A model generated the notes under the pieces. It searched no databases. It saw only the letters and a list, made by a program, of their open reading frames with translations, and had not been told where the DNA came from. A stretch of DNA of 64,000 nucleotides from Niastella populi. GTDB taxonomy: Bacteria > Bacteroidota > Bacteroidia > Chitinophagales > Chitinophagaceae. The stretch lies in contig NZ_LWBP01000001.1 of assembly GCF_002078015.1 (NCBI RefSeq), positions 62,001 through 126,000 of the forward strand. The letters are read 5' to 3'. This document shows, piece after piece, positions 57,993-64,000 of the stretch (positions within the stretch are counted from its first letter, which is position 1; every line of letters starts with the position of its first letter). Made by a program: the position numbers and the translations under genes.

Positions 57993-59944
57993 GAAACAAA
58001 CTGATGGTGCTTTTGCTGCTTTTATATTCCGTAAATAGTTTTACCCAGGATCAACCGGGAACGTTTACCAATCTTGGCCCGCAGCTGGGCGCCTCCATGA
58101 TCCAGGGTAGCATCTTTTTAAAAGATAGCAAAGGAAGAGCGTTGGTTTATACGGTGGTACGGGGCGAACCTGCGCACCTGTTGGCGTACGATGTAGCCAC
58201 GGGTGAACTGTTGCTCGATGCACCGCTTGAAGGGGCCGATGGCGCCTGGGACCTGGCAGTGGCAACAGATGGCACCTTGTATATACCCGGCGCCAGTGGT
58301 TTTTTGTTTAGTCATAAACCCGGTACCGGGGAAGTGAAAAATCTTGGTCAGGCATTGCCGGGGCAAACCTATGTATGGAATCTCGTTTCCGGTAAAGCAG
58401 GAGAAGTGTTTGGTGCAACCTATCCGGGCTGCAGGGTGTTTCGCTACCATCCCAAACAAGGGTTTTCCGATGCAGGCAAAGGCCCGCTGGTAGAAGGAGA
58501 GAACTATGTACGCAGCCTGGCCTACGATGCGAAAACAGGATTGCTTTATGCAGGTGTAGGATCGCATGCGCACCTGTTGGAAATGGATCCGGTTACCGGG
58601 CAAAAAAAAGAACTGCTTCCGGAAAAATACCGCGATAAAGATTTTGTGTATGGGCTTGAACTGGCGCCCGGTAAAAAAGGGCACGATCGTTTACTCGCAT
58701 TACTCACTACCGGTAATACCACGCTTGTATATAACCTGCACACAAAACAGGTTGAACAGGAAATTGAAGGAATGGATATGAAAGCAGTATTGACCGATAA
58801 GAAAACACAAACTGTTTTTTATACATCCGGTAAAAGGCTTATGCAGTTTAACGCCTCGAAACCCGCAGCTACTGCAAACCAACTGGCAGCCGGCGTAGGA
58901 ACGGCCAATGCATTTGCGTTTGGTGCAAAGAACATCTTGTATATGCTTACGTCAGGCGCTGACCTTGTCAAGTATCATCTTTCAACAGGCGTCATTGAAA
59001 AAATGAAACTGCACATACCGCCGCAGCCCATTCCTATCAATGCATTGCTGTACGGCCCTGATGAAAAGATCTGGATGGGCGGTTACCTTGCCGGCGGTCA
59101 TGCCACCTACGATCCGCGAACCGGCGTCAATACAAAATATACCGGGCTCGATCAAACGGAAGGAATGACGGTAAGCGGCAGCAAAATATTCTTCGGCATT
59201 TATCCCGGGGGACGTTTTTACATGTATGATACAAAACGCCATTGGAATGTGGCAGAAAATAATCCTGTATTGATAGGTGAAGCGGAAGGACAGAGCCGTG
59301 CGTTTGCCGTATTGAAAATACATACGGCAACTGAACAGGAAATATTTTTCGGCACCGTGCCCGAGTATGGAAAACTGGGCGGTGCATTGGTTGTTTACAA
59401 TGAGAAGAACAATAAATTTACCGTGTTTGATCAACCGGTGGCGCAGCAGTCGGTGGTTAGCCTGGTGCAGAACGAAGCTACTGTACTTGGCGGTACCAGC
59501 ATATCGGGTGGGTTAGGTATCAAACCTTCAACAAAAGAAGCTGTTTTATTTGGATGGGATATTGCCCGTAATGAAAAGATATTTGAGCTGGTTCCGGTAC
59601 CGGGTGCGGCCGCTATCACCTGTTTAATAAAAGGACCTGATAATCATATCTGGGGGGTGGCCGATGGTACCCTGTTTATTTTTGATGCAGATAAAAGAGC
59701 AGTGATCTCCACCAATAAATTGTACGATTATCCGCCGTTCAACAGCCACATCTGGCGCAGTGCCGCAATGGCCATACATCCTTCGGGTATGGTTTATGGA
59801 ACGGGAAATAACAATTTGTTTACAATCGATCCGCAAACCAGGGCAGTGACCATTTTGAATACGAAGGCTTCTTTGTTTGCCATGGATAAAGAAGGAACGA
59901 TCTATTTCCGCCGTTCCGTGGAGCTTTGGAAATACAGGCCATAG
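57989..59944 (+). CDS. Exported beta-propeller protein of unknown function
   Basis: 651 residues. A signal peptide (MRNKLMVLLLLLYSVNSFTQ) is followed by repeated blades with patterns such as LLAYDVATGELLLDAPLEGA, DLAVATDGTLYIPGASGFLF and IWGVADGTLFIFDADK, consistent with a double or single large propeller of the PQQ/YVTN type. No catalytic residue can be assigned. It is translationally coupled (four-base overlap) to the aldolase gene, so it belongs to the same pathway, perhaps binding the substrate in the periplasm. Confidence 0.72.
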   Translation: MRNKLMVLLLLLYSVNSFTQDQPGTFTNLGPQLGASMIQGSIFLKDSKGRALVYTVVRGEPAHLLAYDVATGELLLDAPLEGADGAWDLAVATDGTLYIPGASGFLFSHKPGTGEVKNLGQALPGQTYVWNLVSGKAGEVFGATYPGCRVFRYHPKQGFSDAGKGPLVEGENYVRSLAYDAKTGLLYAGVGSHAHLLEMDPVTGQKKELLPEKYRDKDFVYGLELAPGKKGHDRLLALLTTGNTTLVYNLHTKQVEQEIEGMDMKAVLTDKKTQTVFYTSGKRLMQFNASKPAATANQLAAGVGTANAFAFGAKNILYMLTSGADLVKYHLSTGVIEKMKLHIPPQPIPINALLYGPDEKIWMGGYLAGGHATYDPRTGVNTKYTGLDQTEGMTVSGSKIFFGIYPGGRFYMYDTKRHWNVAENNPVLIGEAEGQSRAFAVLKIHTATEQEIFFGTVPEYGKLGGALVVYNEKNNKFTVFDQPVAQQSVVSLVQNEATVLGGTSISGGLGIKPSTKEAVLFGWDIARNEKIFELVPVPGAAAITCLIKGPDNHIWGVADGTLFIFDADKRAVISTNKLYDYPPFNSHIWRSAAMAIHPSGMVYGTGNNNLFTIDPQTRAVTILNTKASLFAMDKEGTIYFRRSVELWKYRP

Positions 59945-60010
59945 GAGGTCTGTAGTGAACAGGCCGCATGAAATGTGCTGCAACCATCCTTTAACAAACA
60001 AAAAGTTCGT

Positions 60011-61024
60011 ATGAACCGGAAAGTATTTCTTCGTACCGCTTTGGCGTTGTTTGCAGGGAGTAAGGTGTTTGCTGAGCGAACCGCCCTGCCTGCTGTTGAA
60101 AAAGGGAAACGGGTTGGTATTATCGGGCTCGATACTTCGCACAGTATCGCTTTTACCAGGCTGCTGAATAATGCTGCAGCAGGCGATACATACGATGGCT
60201 ATAAGGTAGTGGCGGCTTATCCTTTCGGCAGCAGGGAGCTTGCATTAAGCCAAAAACGCATCCCTTTATATACCGAAGAAATAAAGACCCTGGGGGTACA
60301 GGTAACAACAGGCATACAGGAGTTATTGCGCCTGGTAGATGTGGTGTTGCTCGAAACAAACGATGGCCGCCTGCACAAAGAACAGGCGCTGGAAGTATTT
60401 CGGGCCGGCAAACCCGTTTTTATCGATAAACCCATTGCAGCGTCATTAAAAGATACGCTGGCTATTTTTGCTGCGGCAGAAAAGTATAATATTCCCCTGT
60501 TCAGTTCATCTGCATTAAGGTACCTGCAACCGGTTCAGGAGATACAAACCGGGAGGTACGGAAAGATAACCGGAGCGGATGTCTTTAGTCCGGCTTTTTT
60601 GGAACCTACGCATCCCGACCTGTTCTGGTACGGCATTCACGGCGTGGAAATGCTGTATGCATTGATGGGCATGGGGTGTATTTCGGTGCAGCGTCATTTT
60701 ACAACTGATAGTGATTTTGTAACTGCCACATGGAAAGATGGCCGCATTGGAACATTCAGGGGATTGCGCGCCGGTAAAACAGACTTTGGCGGAACTTGTT
60801 ACTGTGAAAAGAACATTGTATCATTGGGAACATTTACAGGATATGAAGCATTGCTACAACAGGTAACCGCATTTTTCAACAGCGGTAAAAGCCCGGTAGC
60901 AAAAGAAGAAACACTGGAGCTGATCGCTTTTCTGGAAGCGGCGGAAAAAAGTAAACAAACGGGCGGCAAACCCGTACGGCTGGGTACAATGATGACGCGG
61001 GCAAAAACGGCGTATAAAAAATAA
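60011..61024 (+). CDS. Gfo/Idh/MocA family oxidoreductase
   Basis: 337 residues from ATG 60011 (MNRKVFLRTALALFAGSKVF), which gives a signal-like N-terminus. An in-frame ATG at 59975 is less likely. The NAD loop is modified (GIIGLDTSHSIAFTRLL); DKPIAAS is the family EKP motif with Asp. SALRYLQPVQEIQTGRYGKI and the GIHGVEMLYALMGMG segment, with a His, complete the C-terminal domain. Such enzymes oxidise or reduce sugars, sugar acids or inositols. Export of a Rossmann enzyme is unusual but known in this family. It lies 66 bases after the propeller gene. Confidence 0.83.
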   Translation: MNRKVFLRTALALFAGSKVFAERTALPAVEKGKRVGIIGLDTSHSIAFTRLLNNAAAGDTYDGYKVVAAYPFGSRELALSQKRIPLYTEEIKTLGVQVTTGIQELLRLVDVVLLETNDGRLHKEQALEVFRAGKPVFIDKPIAASLKDTLAIFAAAEKYNIPLFSSSALRYLQPVQEIQTGRYGKITGADVFSPAFLEPTHPDLFWYGIHGVEMLYALMGMGCISVQRHFTTDSDFVTATWKDGRIGTFRGLRAGKTDFGGTCYCEKNIVSLGTFTGYEALLQQVTAFFNSGKSPVAKEETLELIAFLEAAEKSKQTGGKPVRLGTMMTRAKTAYKK

Positions 61025-61029
61025 GGAGC

Positions 61030-62253
61030 ATGATCGGTGCAATACAACAAAAGGCTGCAGCACTTTCAGAGAAAATAACTGGTTACAGAAGGCATCTGCA
61101 TGCACATCCTGAATTGTCGTTCCAGGAATACCAAACCAGTGCGTTCATTAAGAGCAAACTGGATGAAATGGGTATCGAATGGAAACCAATTGCCGGAACA
61201 GGGGTGCTTGCTGCCGTAAAAGGAAAGCTTGCTTCAGACCGCGTTATTGCCCTGCGCGCCGATATGGATGCGTTGCCCATTACAGAAGCGAACCGATGTT
61301 CTTACACTTCTGCCAACCCCGGCGTGATGCATGCCTGCGGACATGATTTTCATACCGCTTCTTTGTTAGGCGCTGCAGAAATACTTCATTCATTGCGTGA
61401 TTTATTCGGGGGGCATATAAAATTATTATTTCAACCGGCAGAGGAAGTACTTCCCGGCGGCGCATTGCAAATGATCAAAGAAGGCGTATTGGAAGATCCT
61501 GTTCCATTGGCAGTGATCGGCCAGCATGTATCTCCTTTTCTTGAGTCGGGTAAAATAGCAGTACGCAAAGGAAAATTCATGGCATCGATGGACGAACTGT
61601 TTGTTACCGTTCGTGGAAAGGGCGGGCATGCCGCCCAGCCGCATCGCAATATCGATCCGGTAATGATCGCAGCCCAGGTGCTGGTTGCGCTTCAACAGTT
61701 GGTAAGCCGTTTTGCCAATCCTTCCATGCCAACGGTGCTTTCGTTTGGAAAAGTGATTGCCAATGGGGCCATTAATGTTATCCCCGATGAATTGTACCTC
61801 GAAGGCACCTTCCGCACAATGAATGAAGACTGGCGCAATGAAGCACATCAGCGAATGAAAGAAATGGCCGAAGGCATTGCCAGAAGCATGGGCGGCAGTT
61901 GTTCCTTCGTCATCAACCGGGGTTATCCTTTTCTCATCAACGACGCGGTGATAACGGAACATTTAACCGCTTGTGCACATACATATCTTGGCGGCAGTAA
62001 CGTAGAAGAAGCCGAAATATGGATGGCTGCCGAAGATTTTGCCCGTTATTCGCAACTGGCGCCTTCCTGTTTTTATTTGCTGGGAACAGGCAATCAACAA
62101 AAGGGGATCACTTCTTCTTTACATACAACGACATTCGATGTAGATGAGGAAGCGCTGGCAACCAGTATGGGGCTGATGTCGTTTACGGCCATTCAACTGT
62201 TAGGTACCCCGTTACGGCCCGATCGGGATGAGCATGAACTGCAACAGGGATGA
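61030..62253 (+). CDS. M20 family metallo-amidohydrolase
   Basis: 407 residues. RRHLHAHPELSFQEYQTS, RADMDALPITE, MHACGHDFHTA and PAEEVLPGGALQMIKEG are the zinc or manganese site and catalytic Glu of the IAA-amino-acid/hippurate hydrolase branch; the lid domain contains GKGGHAAQPHRNIDP. It releases an amino acid or amine from an N-acyl compound. It starts five bases after the oxidoreductase stop, so it is in the same transcript, although its amide chemistry does not fit sugar-acid breakdown in an obvious way. Confidence 0.9.
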   Translation: MIGAIQQKAAALSEKITGYRRHLHAHPELSFQEYQTSAFIKSKLDEMGIEWKPIAGTGVLAAVKGKLASDRVIALRADMDALPITEANRCSYTSANPGVMHACGHDFHTASLLGAAEILHSLRDLFGGHIKLLFQPAEEVLPGGALQMIKEGVLEDPVPLAVIGQHVSPFLESGKIAVRKGKFMASMDELFVTVRGKGGHAAQPHRNIDPVMIAAQVLVALQQLVSRFANPSMPTVLSFGKVIANGAINVIPDELYLEGTFRTMNEDWRNEAHQRMKEMAEGIARSMGGSCSFVINRGYPFLINDAVITEHLTACAHTYLGGSNVEEAEIWMAAEDFARYSQLAPSCFYLLGTGNQQKGITSSLHTTTFDVDEEALATSMGLMSFTAIQLLGTPLRPDRDEHELQQG

Positions 62254-62308
62254 TCTTACTTTTCATTCAACAGAAAGGCCGGCCCCGTGGCCTTTATATC
62301 AGCAGTTG

Positions 62309-63310
62309 TTACAGGTGTTCTTTTGTAATACCCAGCCGTTTCAGCTTTGAATGTAGCGTGCTGGGCGGAACGCCAAGGATACCGGCAGCGCCGTCTCTTC
62401 CTGCAATGCGCCCTTTGCAATGTTTCATGATCAGGATGATATGATCGCGCTCATTCTCGTCTATCGTTTTGAGCAGCCTGTCATAATTATCACGGGATGG
62501 GGTAGCGGCAGGTAACTGTATATGATTGATTGTACTCCCATCAGTGAGCAATACGCTTAGTTCTATTACGTGTTCAAGCTGGCGGATGTTCCCGGGCCAC
62601 GTATAGTTCACTAACTGTTCCATGGCCTTCTCATCGATATCATAAATGACCCGGTTGTTCTTTTCGCTGTACAGGCGAATAAAATGCCGGGCCAGCACAG
62701 GAATTTCTTCGGGCCGGTGTCGAAGCGGTTGCAGTTGTATGGGAAATACATTCAGCCGGTAATACAGGTCGGGGCGGAATTTGCCGGCTTCAATGTCTTC
62801 TTCCAGCACCCGGTTGGTAGCGGCAATGATACGTACATCTGTTTTTATACTTGTATTGCCACCTATACGTTCCAGTTCTTTTTCCTGCAATACGCGTAAT
62901 AATTTTCCCTGCAGTTCTATTGGCAGTTCGCCGATCTCATCGAGGAACAAAGTGCCTTCGTGCGCCAGTTCGAATTTACCTATCCGGCGATCATACGCTC
63001 CCGTGAAGCTGCCTTTTTCATGCCCGAATAGTTCGCTTTCTATCAGGTTCACCGGCAATGCTGCACAGTTCACCTTTATCATTGGTTTTTTATAACGGGG
63101 CGAACGCTGATGAATAGCGCGGGCTATCAGTTCCTTTCCCGTACCCGTTTCGCCGAGCACCAGCACGGTACTTGCAGACGGGGCTACTTTTGAGATGAGC
63201 TGCAGCGTTTTTTTCGTTGCGGGGCTTTCGCCGATCATTTCCTCGTGATGCAGGGTTGGCAAATGTGGCGGTACCATATGGTGTTGCGTTCTTATGTTTG
63301 CGGTTTGCAT
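62309..63310 (-). CDS. Sigma-54-dependent transcriptional activator
   Basis: 333 residues from ATG 63310 ([11 protein letters not shown]). There is no receiver or GAF sensor, only a short N-terminal tail. The AAA+ domain shows [15 protein letters not shown] (Walker A), [13 protein letters not shown] (the sigma-54 contact GAFTGA, here GSFTGA), [12 protein letters not shown] (Walker B) and [13 protein letters not shown] Fis-like HTH follows ([20 protein letters not shown]). Its activity must be set by another protein or by abundance. It is convergent with the M20 gene. Confidence 0.9.
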   Translation of the reverse strand: MQTANIRTQHHMVPPHLPTLHHEEMIGESPATKKTLQLISKVAPSASTVLVLGETGTGKELIARAIHQRSPRYKKPMIKVNCAALPVNLIESELFGHEKGSFTGAYDRRIGKFELAHEGTLFLDEIGELPIELQGKLLRVLQEKELERIGGNTSIKTDVRIIAATNRVLEEDIEAGKFRPDLYYRLNVFPIQLQPLRHRPEEIPVLARHFIRLYSEKNNRVIYDIDEKAMEQLVNYTWPGNIRQLEHVIELSVLLTDGSTINHIQLPAATPSRDNYDRLLKTIDENERDHIILIMKHCKGRIAGRDGAAGILGVPPSTLHSKLKRLGITKEHL

Positions 63311-63462
63311 AATTGTAACATTTAACCAAAGTTTCCCATTTGCGTGCCAGAACAACATGGTCAGGTGAATTCGGTTTTCCGTTGTATAAAACGTTTTTGT
63401 CGCGTTTTTACATTTACCGTATATGCGATTGTTTTATGGAACTCTGAAAAAGTCCGAAGAAA

Positions 63463-63491
63463 ATAAAAAAGCCTCCGAATTTTTTGGAGGC
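63463..63491 (-). terminator. Rho-independent terminator for the distal sigma-54 activator
   Basis: On the minus strand GCCTCC and GGAGGC pair around AAAAAATTC and are followed by TTTTTTATTTTC. It starts about eight bases past the stop at 63499, so it would end the transcript of the upstream activator gene before the next one. Confidence 0.8.
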
Positions 63492-63498
63492 GCTTGTA

Positions 63499-64000
63499 TC
63501 AGTTCCCGTTTTCCTTTGTTTTGGGCGTATGGTTTTTTTTGATGCCCAGCTTCTCCATTCTCGATTCAAGCGTGGTGGGTTTCATGTTTAATTTTTCTGC
63601 CGCCCCGCCTGCGCCTCTTACGCGGCCATTCGTTTCTTTCAGTATCGCTAGTATATATTCCCTTTCTGCATCCTGTTGCTGTTGTTTTACTTCATCGAGG
63701 GTGCGCGGGTGCGTTATGATGGTGGGCGACGATGTTGCCGTTTCCGGTGAATTGATCAATGGCCGGCCCCATTGAAGCGGGCTTTTGCCATCGTTCAGTA
63801 CAAATGCCTGTTCAATGATGTTCTCCATTTCCCGGATATTGCCGGGCCAGTTATACCGCATCATTTCCTCCTGCGCTTCGGGTTTTATGCCATGAAAGGC
63901 TTTACCGGTTTTCCTCGAAAATTTTTGTGCAAAAAAGCCGGCCAGCAGGGGAATGTCTTCTTTTCTTTCACGCAGGGGAGGGAGGGTAATGGGAAATACA
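63499..64000 (-). CDS. Sigma-54-dependent transcriptional activator, C-terminal part (5' end outside window)
   Basis: At least 166 residues; the frame runs off the right edge. Visible are the end of the AAA+ domain (LPPLRERKEDIPLLAGFFAQ), the YNWPGNIREMENIIEQAF helix and a Fis-type HTH (GAAEKLNMKPTTLESRMEKL), ending KENGN. The start and any N-terminal sensor are not in the window. It is a paralogue of the activator at 62309 (both end in matching HTH patterns), and a terminator separates the two genes. Confidence 0.9.
   Translation of the reverse strand, partial: VFPITLPPLRERKEDIPLLAGFFAQKFSRKTGKAFHGIKPEAQEEMMRYNWPGNIREMENIIEQAFVLNDGKSPLQWGRPLINSPETATSSPTIITHPRTLDEVKQQQQDAEREYILAILKETNGRVRGAGGAAEKLNMKPTTLESRMEKLGIKKNHTPKTKENGN

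Noticed and set aside
62274-62295. Terminator between the convergent M20 and sigma-54 activator genes
   Set aside because: The stem is only seven pairs (AAAGGCC/GGCCTTT) and has no T-run on either side, so it is too weak to call.

Overview
The window looks like a chromosomal segment from a Bacteroidota member of the Chitinophagaceae (Niastella/Chitinophaga type). The reasons are the ECF sigma / FecR anti-sigma / STN-containing SusC / SusD quartet, C-terminal type IX secretion (T9SS) sorting domains, many AraC regulators, DUF5686, DUF3826 and DUF4833-like proteins, weak Shine-Dalgarno signals, and G+C near 47-50% except in one AT-rich insert. I recognise no rRNA or tRNA gene, CRISPR array, insertion sequence or phage structural gene.

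Layout. (1) 1-6000: two PQQ-dependent sugar dehydrogenases (the first cut by the window edge), an AI-2E/PerM-type membrane protein, a small unknown, a two-domain VOC protein and a lipoprotein alpha/beta hydrolase. (2) 6100-9950: a redox cassette of AraC regulator, aldo/keto reductase, short-chain dehydrogenase and AraC regulator. (3) 10090-14100: the frame-broken relic of a secreted CBM6/T9SS protein, a beta-barrel protein, then an AT-rich two-gene cassette, TcmP (three-Cys-motif partner, methyltransferase-like) plus a DUF5131/Gp37-Gp68 three-cysteine protein. (4) 14400-15300: universal stress protein with a strong terminator.

(5) 15329-27341, all on the minus strand: a twelve-gene cluster read here as a bacterial sphingolipid and inositol-lipid pathway. 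In transcription order it holds serine palmitoyltransferase, a GNAT-fold acyltransferase (ceramide synthase candidate), a CerR-like SDR, inositol-3-phosphate synthase, a PgpA-like phosphatase, a GtrA-like membrane protein, a DUF5686 outer-membrane protein, a CDP-alcohol phosphatidyltransferase (PI-phosphate synthase candidate), a DUF4833-like protein, an FA2H/Scs7-like hydroxylase, an AUR1-like PAP2 protein (inositol-phosphorylceramide synthase candidate) and a HAD phosphatase. Together they could build (2-hydroxy)ceramide, make phosphatidylinositol from glucose-6-phosphate, and move the phosphoinositol headgroup to ceramide. Three unrelated short-unit, inverted-repeat arrays sit between genes of this cluster, each touching or overlapping the stop codon of the preceding gene.

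(6) 27600-37250: regulators and small redox genes, an ECF41-like sigma factor convergent with its usual carboxymuconolactone-decarboxylase partner, relics of an outer-membrane protein and of a FadR-like regulator, and a fosmidomycin-resistance-type MFS transporter. (7) 37300-43000: a 993-residue multidomain secreted PQQ dehydrogenase and katG with a good OxyR-like site upstream.

(8) 43198-62253, all on the plus strand: a polysaccharide-utilisation locus (GH88, ECF sigma, FecR, SusC, SusD, BNR_4 protein) that runs into a tightly overlapping block: PQQ dehydrogenase-cytochrome c fusion, Nramp-like transporter without the usual metal ligands, NAD-epimerase-like protein without the SDR lysine, DapA-like aldolase, propeller, Gfo/Idh oxidoreductase and M20 amidohydrolase. 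The last block reads as an uncharacterised uronic-acid or sugar-acid catabolic pathway. (9) The right edge holds two tandem sigma-54 activators, the second truncated by the window.
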